Source: Calamus simplicifolius (Eukaryota > Streptophyta > Magnoliopsida > Arecales > Arecaceae). Taken from it: a DNA stretch of 64,000 nucleotides. The number at the start of each line of letters is the position of its first letter. Position 1 is the first letter of the stretch. The stretch covers positions 271,519-335,518 of the forward strand of contig UESW01001610.1 in assembly GCA_900491605.1 (NCBI GenBank). The letters are read 5' to 3'. Positions 1 through 11,389 of the stretch are shown piece after piece. Under the pieces are notes generated by a model. That model made no database searches. It had not been told where the DNA came from and was given only the letters and a program-made list of their open reading frames with translations. Position numbers and translations under genes: made by a program.

Positions 1-937
1 AAGTAAGTATAATCCACTGTTATGCAATATGAAGATGTATTGATATGTTTGTGCATGATGTGAGGTGCTGTTATGTGTCGCCGCGGTTCTCCTTTATCAT
101 ACCACACACACGTCTAGAGGACGTGTTCTGCTTGTTATGCCATCTACATGTCTAGAGGATGTGTTCTGCTTGTTTATGCCACCTACACGTCTAAAGGATG
201 TGTTCTGCTTGTTTATGTCATTCACACGTCTAGAGGATGTGTTCTGCTTGGGTTCGAGATGGCATCACACATCTAGAGGACGTGTTCTGAGTTACTATGA
301 GGTGGCATCACACATCTAGAGGATGTGTTCTGCTTGGTTCGAGGTGGCATCACACATATAGAGTATGTGTTCTGGTGGATTATGATATGGCGTGACCCTG
401 GTATCTGGACCCTTTCAGTAGGAGGATGCTTGTTGGTACACTATTGAGATATTGCAGGGCCGTGGGTCACATTTACAGTTACCATTGAGAGTATAAACAG
501 TGGGTTTACTTACATTGCATGTTTGAGTAATTTGTGGAATGTTTAAGCATGCAAATCATTTATGTTCTTATAGATGTTATGCTATGATTTGACTGTATAA
601 CATGGCTTACTTATTGAGTGTAAGCTCATAAAAATCTTACAATGTTTTTGTCAGAGCCACGAGATTGAAGATGATGGTTGGGGTGATGGATCTTCTATTA
701 AATAAAACAAGACCATTATTTTATTGTAACCCCATTATTGCTTATGTGTAGGCTCGATGCCCAAACTTCATTATTATGGTGTGTAAGGGTTTGTAACCCA
801 AAACTTATAGTATTGAATGATGTATTTGACTTGATTATATATAACGGTACTTTATGTTAAAAAATTTGATGACGCCTTGCGTGCCCGGCACGCGGCGGGT
901 TGTCACCCTAGCCCAATATTGGGTCTGGAGCGTGACA
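1..937 (+). mobile_element. E1 5' LTR, 3' portion only (Ty3/gypsy, Tekay/Del type)
   Basis: This stretch repeats, nearly base for base, as 5564-6507, and the two copies flank one internal region, so it is the truncated 5' LTR of E1. It ends in CGTGACA, giving the usual CA terminus, and is followed 7 bases later by a primer binding site. The window edge removes roughly the first 1350 bp. One visible difference is an extra TGTCA in the 3' copy near 5660. The high similarity suggests moderate age, although the internal coding region is badly decayed. Confidence 0.9.
101..375 (+). repeat. 39-bp minisatellite in E1 5' LTR
   Basis: About seven tandem units are built around CACGTCTAGAGGATGTGTTC. 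The first units are 39 bp, a multiple of three, so the array reads as an open frame of repeated 13-residue blocks. Later units diverge into a GGCATCACACATCTAGAGG variant. The same array sits in the 3' LTR. The open frame is a by-product of unit length, not evidence of a protein. Confidence 0.85.
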
Positions 938-944
938 GCTTTAG

Positions 945-962
945 TGGTATCAGAGCTCAGGT
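945..962 (+). other. E1 primer binding site (initiator tRNA-Met type)
   Basis: TGGTATCAGAGCTCAGG lies 7 bp after the LTR end. TGGTATCAGAGC matches the 3' end of plant initiator tRNA-Met, the usual primer of chromovirus and copia elements. It fixes the element as plus-strand. Confidence 0.88.
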
Positions 963-3534
963 TATGATCCTAGGGACACAAACATATTGACATGATAACA
1001 CATAGAGAATATTTTGATAACATTATACTTAGGGATACCTGACACTCTAGGCAAAATACTAGGGTGATATGGAGACAATTATGACTTTCAAGGAATTTCA
1101 TGAATTATGCTTTAGAAGCTTGAAATTTAAAGTTTATCAAGATATTATTTGAATTACAAATTTGATAGGAATTAAGAATGAACCATCGCAAGCCAATGAT
1201 ATTGTGAGACTCCCAAGCTGGTGACCTTGACCAATGGGGAGGTCAAGGGGCTTCTAGAGGTTTTAGCTCCATCAAACTTGTTGGAAATGGCTCGTAGCAG
1301 TTCCAAATCTTTAAATAATATGGGTAGATAAAATTTTAATTGGATATGCAATAAAAGACAGATGAATATATGGAATATAATATAGTAGGTGAAAATTGCA
1401 ATTGATGACTAATATGATTAGGATAACATCATTATGTCCATATTGCAATTGAGTTGATATGTGGATTTGGAGTTAGTAAATCTAAATTTGAATGTGGATG
1501 TATATAATGAATTTTTAATAGTGGAACTTACATTGTTGATATTATAGTTTAAGATTATGAGCTAATCTGCTGGTTATATGGATGATTAATATTGATGATA
1601 CTTTGGGAATGAAATAGTTAACTACATATTTTGATCAATTGCAATTGAGTACTTTCTGAATTTGAGTCTGGATGGATAAGTATATTAGTGAATTTTACTA
1701 AGAAAACTTTTATTATGGATATTGCATGTTCAAAACTGATTGTTACTTTGCTAGATATGCAGATGGTTGATACTGATGTTAATGAAATAGTTGACTGCAT
1801 ATTATATCTTGATGGACCATTTATGAAGAATATAAATTTTAAATTCTGAGATAATTACTATTTAAGTTTTTGAGAGCAGTAGACTCTATTAACCTTTAGA
1901 TCTGATTTTGGCTATAAATGATCAAATATTTTGATGCTAGACAGTGAAAGATTTTAGTAGTAATAAGAATAAGATAAATTTCACTGATAAAGAATTTTAT
2001 GGGAATTTTTATCTGTTAATAGATTTCTAAATCAAGATATCTATTCATATATTATCGTGTATACTTATTGTACCTTTCTTCATAGTTCCTAAGTAGATAT
2101 CTTTCTCCAGGATGGATAAATTATCAATCAGCCATAAGTGGCTAATTATTGTTAAGAAAAAAAAAGGAGGGAGATGATTTATTTTGATATTGCTAATTAT
2201 GGATTATGGTTAAGGATACTTCTACTATCACTTTCAAGTCATAGAGAGATTACTATAATTTTCAATTATGTCTTTCGGATGGTAAGTGCATTTTCAATCT
2301 TTATTGACTTTATAAGTCTTGTATCCATCTGAGCTAGATTAGTGAAGTCACTTTGAGATATTTGAAGGATTTAAATTAGTTGGTTATGTTATGGCATGAG
2401 ACATGGCATAATCTATAGATGATTTTGATAATCATTGGTAATGAAAAAATTGATTCAAGAATTTGAATCATTTAAATTGCATTATTTATTGAGGATATAC
2501 TAACCTATTCAAGAGAAATTGATTGGTTATGATGGTATTATTGATAAATATGAAGGACATAAATTAATCATACTGATGATTAATGATGACAATATTATTC
2601 AAAGAAATTAAATTAGTTGATTATGATAATTATGAAAGATATCCTAAATAATTACATAATGTTCATTGATGTTAGCTTGAAGTATTCAAGAGTGAAACCA
2701 AGTATGTTATGATGATTAAAATAAGTATCGTAATGATTAATGGCATATTCAACTATATATGAATTGAGAGAGCATTGGAAGGAAACTATCTTATGTCTAA
2801 TTCAAAAGAAATACTTCTTAAGGAATCAATTTTATTTGGTAGAAAGATCAAATTAATTTTGAAAGTTGGACATGTCATTTGGGTACTTGGGAATGAAATA
2901 AAAGTTTGCTAGTGAGTATCTTTAATAGTACAAAATTTGTGGACATTTAATTTCGAGGATGAAATTTTAGTGAGATAAAAATGTTAATATTTGTTTCTGG
3001 TTTAGTAGTAAACTGCTTAAATTGAGTCTGAACCCATTTGTCTCACTCTTCTAATTTGATGATGTGTTCATTTGGCTTAGTGAATTAAGCTGAATTTCAG
3101 TCCAATCTTTCACCTCAAATAGATGGACAAATTTCAGGAACCAATTAGATTTTAGATGATATACTGCAAGCTTGTGTAATAGATTTTGGAGGTGCTTGGC
3201 ATAAATTTTACCTTTAGTGAAATTGCTTACTTTAATGATCACTAGGCCAATATTCAAATGGATTCATTTTGTTGTAAAGTGTAAAAAAAAAAAAAATTTG
3301 AGATGAAGTGTGAGAGAAACAATTTTGGACTGAGCTGGTGTAGCAACTATGAAAAGTATCATTAATTAAAGCAGCTTCATGTAGCTCTGAGTCAATAGAA
3401 AAGTTATGTTGATGTCAAAAAGAAAGATTTAAAATTTCATGTTGAAAATCATTTGGAAGTTTTACTAATCAATGATATGATGAGATTTGTGTTAGAGGTG
3501 ATGTGAGTCCTCAATTTATTGGGCTATTTGATAT
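963..3534 (+). mobile_element. E1 degenerate AT-rich internal region
   Basis: These 2.6 kb between the PBS and the integrase remnant contain no frame that I can assign to gag, protease, RT or RNase H. It is AT-rich and full of stops. At about 2945-2970 there is a second copy of the sequence normally found just before the 3' LTR (TTTCGAGGATGAAATTTTA, compare 4174-4197), suggesting internal rearrangement or fusion of two related elements. The element is non-autonomous. Confidence 0.6.
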
Positions 3535-3755
3535 GTTGATCAAGGAATAGGAGGTGGCTTATAGCTTAGCACTGTCTTCATTACTCTTTGGGGTGTTCAA
3601 TGTGTTCATACCTTTATGACTGAGAAGGTATATATCGAACCCTCGTTATATGTTAGAACTTGAACCGATTTAGTTTAAGAAAGAATTGACCTATGAAGAT
3701 CATTTATGCACATTGTGGACCGCAAGGATTAAGTTCTGAGATGGTGTAGTATTCC
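3535..3755 (+). pseudogene. Diverged extra copy of a gypsy integrase C-terminus (E1)
   Basis: Reading through stops and frame changes, this stretch parallels the fragment immediately downstream. A GVFNVF segment corresponds to GVHNVF, and then come counterparts of the MLRKY, EPIQLRKDL and VDRKD motifs. It therefore looks like a second, older copy of the integrase C-terminal (GPY/F) region placed in tandem. It is strongly mutated and cannot encode protein. Confidence 0.55.
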
Positions 3756-3757
3756 TT

Positions 3758-4095
3758 ATGATATGGAGTTGGGGAGGTTGCATACAGCTTAGCTCTGCCT
3801 CGATCTTATATGGTGTTCATAATGTATTTCATGTATCTATGCTGAGGAAATATGTTTCGGACCCCAGTCATGTTATAGCTTATGAGCCTATTCAGTTGAG
3901 GAAGGATTTATCAAATGAGGAACATCCTGTGGGTATCGTGGACCGCAAGGATCAGATTCTGAGGCGGCGTATAATCCCTTATGTCAAGTTTAGTGGAGTA
4001 ATATTCTGAGAGGGAGACTATTTGGGAGTCTATAAAAAAAATTGAAAAGAAATATCCACAAATATTTGTATCTTATTACAGATCAATGATGTAAC
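3758..4095 (+). pseudogene. Gypsy integrase C-terminus and chromodomain tail (E1)
   Basis: The open stretch 3758-4009 contains VHNVFHVSMLRKYVSDPSH, then EPIQLRKDL and VDRKDQILRRRIIPYVK. This is the hallmark end of the integrase and linker of Tekay/Del chromoviruses. After a frame change near 4005 a SERE-TIWES and KYPQIF segment follows, matching the end of the chromodomain-bearing tail. The upstream catalytic core is missing. It sits about 115 bp before the polypurine tract, as expected for the last part of pol. Confidence 0.82.
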
Positions 4096-4173
4096 GATGA
4101 CTGTGACTTTTGAATGAAATTTAGCTGATTATGAGATAGAAAATTTGGATTCTGTATTCTATTGGATGTATAT

Positions 4174-4210
4174 CAAATTTCGAGGCCGAAATTTTTATAA
4201 GGGGGGAGAA
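4174..4210 (+). other. E1 pre-PPT motif and polypurine tract
   Basis: AAATTTCGAGGCCGAAATTT is followed by a purine run (AAGGGGGGAGAA) that ends immediately before TGTAACCCCC, the LTR start. This arrangement is typical of Tekay/Del elements and primes plus-strand DNA synthesis. Confidence 0.88.
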
Positions 4211-4457
4211 TGTAACCCCCGATAATTTATTATTGGGAATGTAACTCCTAGTATTTATTTTGGGGACACATGGCATCTTGACTTCCTTCTGACGTTTAGG
4301 TCCCGATGCGACGTCTGGTTTCTTGGGTCTTCGTGTGTGGATGGGTTCCCATTTTCTATTGATCTGAGGCATCGCATGGGAGAATAAAAGGAGTTGGAGG
4401 ATGACTCCCTCCTTCACCCTGGTGCACACCTCCATCAGGTAATCCCCTGGCATCCAG

Positions 4458-4520
4458 AGAGAGAGAGAGAGAGCGTGAGAGAGAGAGAGACAGAGAGAGA
4501 GAGAGCAGGGAGGCAGAGAA
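4458..4520 (+). repeat. (GA)n-rich tract in E1 3' LTR
   Basis: A run of GAGA repeats, with minor interruptions, lies near the start of the LTR. GA-rich tracts are common in plant 5' untranslated regions. Here it may lie near the transcript start of the LTR, but no TATA box is clear. Confidence 0.7.
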
Positions 4521-4544
4521 AGAGAAAGAGGAAGGTCGGCGATC

Positions 4545-5105
4545 CTTGGTTCAGGCCCGGCGGCGTGCTCGCCGCCTCGCCGGGCCTGAGCTTTGGCCGG
4601 CGACCCCGCCGGCACCGGGGGAGGTGTCCGGGGGTGGTGGTGGAGAGAGAGAAGAGAGAGAGGGCCAATTGGCCCTTCCTCTCGCGCGGTGGCGCCGGTT
4701 GGTTCGGGCCCGGCGGCGTGCTCGCCGCCTCGCCGGGCCCGAGCTTTGGCCTGTCGCCTCCACCGGCGCCGGGCGTGCGTCCGGTGGAGGTCCGGCCGGC
4801 CAAGGTGGCCGGCCGTGCCGCCGGCACAGCTTCGTGCCGCGCGGATGAGAGGGAGAAGATGAGAGAAATTGAGGGAGAGAGAGGGAGTTTGGCGGCCGCC
4901 GCGGCCGGCTCTGGCCCGGCCACCGGCGGCCGGGCCGCCCTCAATTTGGCCGGCGGCGGCCCTGGCCGCCGGCTATGACCCCGTCCCCTGTTCGGTGAAA
5001 CAGGGGATCGGGTGGGCTTGATGAACCGGGCCGGCTGGGCCGGCCGGTTCAGGCCTTTTGGGCCGTGCAGCGATTTGGGCTGTTTTTGGGCCCCGTAACG
5101 GGCCG
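4545..5105 (+). repeat. GC-rich block with internal direct repeat in E1 LTR
   Basis: The base composition shifts abruptly to very GC-rich. A segment of about 50 bp beginning CCCGGCGGCGTGCTCGCCGC occurs at ~4555 and again at ~4708, and many CCGGCC palindromes follow. It generates long spurious frames on both strands (4394-4978 and 4435-4944) whose residues are low-complexity Ala, Gly, Pro and Arg. I see no protein domain; it is LTR sequence. Confidence 0.75.
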
Positions 5106-5659
5106 GGATTAGAAAATAATTATATGGCTAGAATCTGGTGAATTCTAGTTTCTTGGGGTATTTTTACTTCCCCAATTGGGTGTGTATAGTGGGAGATATT
5201 CGAGCCCAAAGTAGGGCCCGTGAACTAGTCTGGGTAGAAATTCTAAGGGTCATTTTAATATTCTTTCTAATAAATTAATTGTGTAAATGATCCTGTAGGT
5301 GCTCAGACATCTGACTAGCTGATTTATACCTGTTGGATTGCGTACTGAGGTAAGTAAGCCAGTTATCAGTATTTAATAAATTATTCATTATATGAATGTT
5401 TAAATTGTGAATTGTGACATGAAGAATGGTATTGGCTAAATTGTAAGTAGATGAATATTATGAATACATGGTTGTTTATGTGCTATGATTTCATATGTGG
5501 ATGCTATGCATGAGAGATGCAGTTATTATGACATTGATGTGATATATTACATGCAATTGTTCAGTAAGTATAATCCACTGTTATGCAATATGAGATGTTA
5601 TTGATATGTTTGTGCATGATGTGAGGTACTGTTATGTGTCGCCGCGGTTCTCCTTTATC

Positions 5660-5945
5660 ATGTCATACCACACACACGTCTAGAGGACGTGTTCTGCTTG
5701 TTTATGCCACCTACACGTCTAGAGGATGTGTTCTGCTTGTTTATGCCACCTACACGTCTAGAGGATGTGTTCTGCTTGTTTATGCCATTCACACATCTAG
5801 AGGATGTGTTCTGCTTGGGTTCGAGATGGCATCACACATCTAGAGGATGTGTTCTGAGTTACTATGAGGTGGCATCACACATCTAGAGGATGTGTTCTGC
5901 TTGGTTCGAGGTGGCATCACACATATAGAGTATGTGTTCTGGTGG
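5660..5945 (+). repeat. 39-bp minisatellite in E1 3' LTR
   Basis: This is the counterpart of the array at 101-375, with the same order of unit variants. That shows the array was in the LTR before insertion and was copied by reverse transcription rather than expanded independently. Confidence 0.85.
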
Positions 5946-7257
5946 ATTATGATATGGCGTGACCCTGGTATCTGGACCCTTTCAGTAGGGGGATGCTTGT
6001 TGGTACACTATTGAGATATTGCAGGGCCGTGGGTCACATTTACAGTTACCATTGAGAGTATAAACAGTGGGTTTACTTACATTGCATGTTTGAGTAATTT
6101 GTGGAATGTTTAAGCATGCAAATCATTTATGTGCTTATAGATTGTTATGCTATGATTTGACTGTATAACGTGGCTTACTTATTGAGTGTAAGCTCATAAA
6201 AATCTTACAATGTTTTTGTCAGAGCCACGAGATTGAAGATGGATGGTTGGGGTGATGGATCTTCTATTAAATAAATCAAGACCATTATTTTGTTGTAACC
6301 CCAGTATTGCTTATGTGTAGGGCTTGATGCCCAAACTTCATTATTATGGTGTGTAAGGGTTTGTAACCCAAAACTTATAGTATTGAGTGATGTATTTGAC
6401 TTGATTATATATAATGGTGCTTTATGTTAAAAAATTTGATAATGCCTTGCGTGCTTGGCACGCGGCGGGTTGTCACCCTAGCCCGATATTGGGTCTGAGG
6501 CGTGACAGAAATAATGAAAGAATTTTTGTCAGCCCTGCCACCATTCCACCAATTACTAATACTAAACAAATGTAGACACTATCATGGTCTCAATTATGTT
6601 GGAGCATGCAATCTCTTACGTACTCGAGTCTCCAATAACCCCACAAAAGATACGAGTGGGGATTCTTTGGAGTCCCTGACTGAACAAGCCTCGCCTGGAG
6701 ACGCAAGCACAAAACATGAGCCGAGATGATTGAATCTTCACCACCGGACTGAGATGCATGCGGATTAATCTAATTATAAACCATGGAGGACCACCTTAAT
6801 TAACTGGCATGCACCCACACCACTTGGCATGTTATCCTCCACATGTCCCATCAACCAATGTCATCCATTGGATCCAGATCCAGCACACAGGCGGATTCTA
6901 CACGATCTACCAAAGATCTTACATCACGACTTCTAGTTGTTGTTATGGATCGAATTATTAATGCAAACTGTGCTATAATCAATCATATCAGGGAATAATC
7001 GAAGCCACTGGAGCACCGTAGGGGACCACCGACATGGAGCGATGCAGCATGCCATGATGAACAGTAGCTTGATTGGTGTTTTGTCTGGATTAGTTGATTA
7101 AGTATAACACAAATTTGATATTAATTAATGCTAAGTTGAGATTAGAGTACCTGCTCTCAAATCTTCTACTCTTTCCCAAGTAGGCTTTGTGAGAGGAAAA
7201 GGACAGAGGAGGAAGGCCACTTGAACGGCCCTTAATTGCTAGTGGATTGATCAGATT

Positions 7258-7304
7258 GGGGGGGCAGGGCGGGTGGGGGGGGGGGGGTGTTTTGGGGGGT
7301 TGGC
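7258..7304 (+). repeat. G-rich tract, possible G-quadruplex
   Basis: Several runs of three or more G occur within 47 bp, including one run of more than ten, separated by short linkers. The pattern meets the usual criterion for a G-quadruplex-forming sequence on the plus strand. No gene is near, so function is unknown. Confidence 0.6.
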
Positions 7305-7616
7305 ATGTCCATTAATCAAGGGACATGGAATGTGCTTGTCCATAGCTCAAAAAAGTATAAAAATAAAAAGCTCACTGCCCCACCTTTTATAAATAAGCAA
7401 TGCAGGCCGGATTAGACAAAACTGCATTTAGATATAAAGTTTTCACAGGTTGATTAAATAGGTCAGTTTTTTGGTTTGATGATTTTTTAAATTGATCCAT
7501 TTTCAACTTTATTTGTGTCCAACCCAATTCGATCCGTTCTGACCAATTACGTCCTTTTATAATTTAATCAAAAGAATACACGAGAGAATTAAGAAAAATG
7601 CAGATTTTGCTAGATG

Positions 7617-7624
<8 letters not shown>

Positions 7625-7677
<53 letters not shown>
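7625..7677. repeat. (AT)n microsatellite
   Basis: About 26 uninterrupted TA dinucleotides. A simple polymorphic repeat in an AT-rich intergenic stretch. Confidence 0.97.
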
Positions 7678-7679
<2 letters not shown>

Positions 7680-8087
7680 TCTATAGCAAAGTTTCTCTAA
7701 ACATTAGAATACCTATAACAAAATACCTCTATCTATATTTCTATGAGAAGAAAAAGTAATAAAATACTATTAAAAAAACCTTTGATTTTTCGTATCTGTT
7801 GCCGCTGCAATCTGTCCTCCGGCTCGGGCGCGATCGGGCTGCAGCATGGGCTCCCTCCTAGGCGGACCTGCAAGACAGTCCTCACGCAAGAGGCGTTGGG
7901 GGTGGCCCTCTGCGGAAGACCCTCCGACGCCCAAGTCAGTGGAGACCAGCAATCAACAAATATGGGAGAAGGATCCCCCAGGAAGAGTTCCTCCGAGCTC
8001 TCGTGGGAGCTTTCATGGCGGAGTGTGAGAACTGCGAATGAAAAATGGGCATAGAATAGCCGTACCTGAGAGGCTTGAGGGTGGTAG

Positions 8088-8097
8088 TATTTATAGG
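8088..8097 (-). promoter_or_regulatory. Putative TATA box of E2 LTR
   Basis: On the minus strand the sequence is CCTATAAATAC, a good match to a plant TATA box. The same motif is at about 13737-13746 in the other LTR and at equivalent positions in the E3 LTRs. Its position and conservation support an LTR promoter, but no transcript start can be seen. Confidence 0.5.
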
Positions 8098-8574
8098 CGG
8101 TCACCTGACTTCTTGGACGTGCTCTGGATGAGGTCTGAAAGTTGTTGGGATTCGAAATGAATTCGAATCAGGTTGTTACAGGGCCGGTAGGATCCATATC
8201 TGGTTAGTTAGAGGATCGACGGCTTGGAGGCGGGGAGAGCTGGCCGATGGCTCGAGACTCAATGGCTGCGTGGTCCCTAGGCCACTATTATAGGTCCTAG
8301 GCCACGTCTTGGCATGATTCCTTGTTTGGAATCTTATTCTGTTACAGTGAATTTGAACTCTCCCGCGCTAGATTCCGCAGAGGTGTTGTGGTTCAATCAT
8401 CATGGCTGGCGGAGGCTCGGCGGAGGTAGGTGCCGAGGCATAAAGGGCAAACGTGGCAGCCATAAATGCCTTAATGCAGGGAAGAAAATAAGGCATTGAA
8501 TGCCTTAAAGCAGGTGGATATGTGGCCTTTATGAGGTCATAAATGCCTTGATGCAAAAGACATAGCGTGGTTGC

Positions 8575-8860
8575 GGAGGCTGAACGTCAAACTATATTTG
8601 CCGAGGCATGTTGGCCGAACTATATTTGCCAAGGCATGTTGGCCGAGCTATGCTGAAGCTGGCTGATGCTGAGGCTGGTCGAGCTATGCTGGCCGAGCTA
8701 TGTTGGCCGAGCTATGCTGAAGCTGGCTGAGGCTGAGGCTGGCCGAGCTATGCTGACCGAGCTATGCTGAAGCTGGCTGAGGCTGAGGCTGGCCGAGCTA
8801 TGTTGGCCGAGGCTGGCCGAGCTATGTTGGCCGAACTATATTTTTCGAGGCATGTTGGCC
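8575..8860. repeat. GGCCGAGCTATG minisatellite in E2 LTR
   Basis: Irregular tandem units combine GGCCGAGCTATG with GAAGCTGGCTGAGGCTGAGG. The unit order resembles 14230-14520 in the other LTR but with small copy differences. This array accounts for much of the extra length of E2 LTRs over E3 LTRs. Confidence 0.8.
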
Positions 8861-9169
8861 GAAGTATGCTTTCTCCTCTCTTTTATTCCATTAAATGCTG
8901 GCTAAGTCATTATGACCGTTTCTGCACCATTAAATGCTCCAGCCTATTGATTTGACTGCCAGATATTAATGAGGGGGCCCTTGGGAGAACCCACGCACAT
9001 GACGTGGCCCTTTTTTTCCCCTCTTGTCCTCTTTCTTCATTATGAGGAGACTCTTGTTGCTAGAACATCGTGCTAACCAGCCAGCTGGCAAGCAGGGCAT
9101 TTGGACTGGGCGCGACCCCATCGCCGATGTGAGTGGTCAACAATGCAATGACGATTTTACCCCTCATCA

Positions 9170-9186
9170 CATGCCCCCACTCCCTA
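9170..9186 (-). other. E2 polypurine tract
   Basis: On the minus strand GGGAGTGGGGGCATG runs directly into the LTR start TGATGAGGGG. E3 has the same arrangement at 35971-35986. Confidence 0.85.
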
Positions 9187-9389
9187 GTCTGAAGTGTAAT
9201 TTCGGATATAGGGAGTAGAATTCTGGAGCAATCTTATTTAGGGGACGTGTCATTCGATCCTCTGTAGAGGAAGTATTTATCTCTGTGTAGGTTAGAGAAA
9301 GGCCTGGGCGGCCCTCTTGCTGAAGTAAAATAAGGTGCTTTAGTTGCACTAGAGTGTCCGAGAAATTATCCGGCTGGACGAAGCTTTAG

Positions 9390-11389
9390 TGCTGTATCAC
9401 TCGGATTGGCCGAGGTTGCAGAAATATATCACTCAGTCTTCGACCGAGGCTTTTGATAATAAGAGATGCACTCCGGCTCTGGCCGGGGCTTTTGATAATA
9501 AGAGATGCACTCCGGCTCTGGCTGGGGCTTTTCAAGATCAATAAGAAATTCCCTCCGGCTTTAACCGAGGGTTCCGACATGTCACTCGGTTTTGGCCGAA
9601 GTTTCTGTTAATAGGTGATGCCCTTCGGCTCTGGCCGAGGATTTTGATAATAAGAGATGCACTCCGGCTCTGGCCGGGGCTTTTGATAATAAGAGATGCA
9701 CTCCGGCTCTGGCCGGGGCTTTTGAAGATCAATAAGAAATTCCCTCCGGCTTTAGCCGAGGGTTCCGACATGTCACTCGGTTTTGGCCGATGCTCTGGGA
9801 ATTTATTACTCGGTTGTTGCCGAGCCTTTAGAAATATATTACTCGGTTGTTGCCGAGCCTTCTCAAGATGCTACTCGGTTGTAACCGAGGCTTCCAAATA
9901 AATTACTCGGTGTTGCCGAGCCTTCAAAGATGCTACTTGGTTGTAACCGAGGCTTCTAAATAATAAATTAGTCGGTGTTACCGAGCCTTCAAATAATTAC
10001 TCGGTGTTTCCGAGCCTTCAAAGATGCTACTCGGTTGTAACCGAGGCTTCCAAATAATAGTTGCTACTCGGTTGTAACCGAGGCTTCAAATAATAAATTA
10101 CTCGGTGTTGCCGAGCCTTCAAATAATTACTCGGTATTGCCGAGCCTTCAAGATTATATTTTACTTGGCGCTGCCAAGGTTCGGAGACCGCTCGGCCCAG
10201 CCGAGGATTATAAAGATTATATTTTACTTGGCATTGCCAAGGTACGGAGATTGCTCGGCCCGGCCGAGGATTTATACGACCTGCTTCTAAATGCAGCTTT
10301 CAAGGAGAGTTTTAGGAATTTTGCAGACCTTTTAAAAACTAAATTTAATTCAATGAATAAAAATGGGTCTAGAAAGAGCATACTTTTATGGATGAATTTA
10401 TTACTCGGTTGTTGCCGAGCCTTCAGAAATATATCACTCGGTCTTTGGTTGATGCTCTGGGAATTTATTACTCGGTTGTTGCCGAGCCTTTAGAAATATA
10501 TTACTCGGTTGTTGCCGAGCCTTCTCAAGATGCTACTCGGTTGTAACCGAGGCTTCCAAATAAATTACTCGGTGTTGCCGAGCCTTCAAAGATGCTACTG
10601 GTTGTAACCGAGGCTTCTAAATAATAAATTACTTGGTGTTGCCGAGCCTTCAAATAATTACTCGGTATTTCCAAGCCTTTAAGATTATATTTTACTTGGC
10701 ACTGCCAAGGTTCGGAGACCGCTCGGCCCAGCTGAGGATTATAAAGATTATATTTTACTTGGCGCTGCCAAGGTACGGAGATTGCTCGGTCCGGCCGAGG
10801 ATTTATACGACCTGCTTCTTATTGCAGCTTTCAAGGAGAGTTATAGGAATTTTGCAGACCTTTTAAAAACTGAATTTAATTCAATGAATAAAAATGGGTC
10901 TAGAAAGAGCATACTTTTATGGATGAATTTATTACTCGGTTGTTGCCGAGCCTTCAGAAATATATCACTCGGTCTTTGGCCGATGCTCTGGGAATTTATT
11001 ACTCAGTTGTTGCTGAGCCTTAGAAATATATTACTCGGTTGTTGCCGAGCCTTCTCAAGATGCTGCTCGATTGTAACCGAGGCTTCCAAATATTAATTGC
11101 TACTCGGTTGTAACCGAGGCTTCAAATAATAAATTACACGGTGTTGCCGAGCCTTCAAATAATAAATAACTCGTTGTTGCCAAGCCTTCCAAGGTGCTAC
11201 TTGGTTGTAACCGAGGCTTCCAAATAATAAATTACTCGGTGTTTCCGAGCCTTCAAAGAATTACTCGGTGTTTCCGAGCCTTCAAAGATGCTACTCGGTT
11301 GTAACTGAGGCTTCCAAATAATAAATTACTCGGTGTTTCCGAGCCTTCAAATAATTACTCGGTATTTCCGAGCCTTTAAGATTATATTT
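9390..11389 (-). repeat. E2 3'-region repeats, heterogeneous CTCGG/CCGAG hairpin units
   Basis: About 2 kb of short, variable units almost all contain a small inverted repeat such as CTCGGTTGTTGCCGAG, CTCGGTTGTAACCGAG or CTTGGCGCTGCCAAG, separated by AT-rich spacers. A ~190-bp block is duplicated at about 9458-9640 and 9645-9790. The array lies between the integrase remnant and the 3' LTR, where Tat-lineage elements are known to carry tandem repeats. Several frames stay open through it by periodicity only. Confidence 0.85.
10150..11210 (-). repeat. ~531-bp higher-order repeat, two copies
   Basis: The segment beginning AAGATTATATTTTACTTGGC at 10150 recurs at 10681 with the same order of short units and a unique insert (GGGTCTAGAAAGAGCATAC and neighbours). 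The duplication of a block of many small units is a higher-order repeat like those seen in satellite arrays. Confidence 0.8.

Larger units (their letters stand above)
4211..6507 (+). mobile_element. E1 3' LTR (2297 bp)
   Basis: The LTR begins TGTAACCCCC after the polypurine tract and ends CGTGACA, matching the end of the 5' copy at 937. At ~2.3 kb it is long, which fits the Tekay/Del lineage. It holds a GA-rich tract, a very GC-rich block and the 39-bp minisatellite. The five bases that follow (GAAAT, 6508-6512) are the predicted target site duplication; its partner lies outside the window. Confidence 0.9.
6508..7796. other. Intergenic, no gene recognised
   Basis: I find no coding or RNA gene here. 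About 6525-6600 is loosely similar to 15370-15450 (shared CCACCATTC..ACCAAT, ACAAATGT and TCAAT.ATGTTG blocks), suggesting an old dispersed repeat. A G-rich tract and an (AT)n microsatellite are listed separately. The last five bases, GTATC, are the left target site duplication of E2. Confidence 0.6.
7797..9169 (-). mobile_element. E2 3' LTR (left copy)
   Basis: On the plus strand it reads TGTTGCCGC at the left and CCTCATCA at the right, so both ends carry TG/CA. It has exactly the length of the right copy. It contains a minisatellite of GGCCGAGCTATG units (8575-8860) and a minus-strand TATA-like box near 8088-8097. The ends match the LTR ends of E3, so the two elements belong to one family although this LTR is about 500 bp longer. 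Confidence 0.9.

Noticed and set aside
4394..4978. Long GC-rich frames on both strands (194 and 169 codons)
   Set aside because: Low-complexity products inside an LTR, open on both strands at once because of high GC content, with no domain.
7625..7677. (AT)n as a possible replication origin or matrix attachment site
   Set aside because: A simple repeat alone does not support such a call.
7743..8104. Frames in the E2 LTR on both strands (123 and 103 codons), also at 13456-13778
   Set aside because: They lie within LTR sequence, overlap antiparallel and differ between the two LTR copies by frame-breaking changes.
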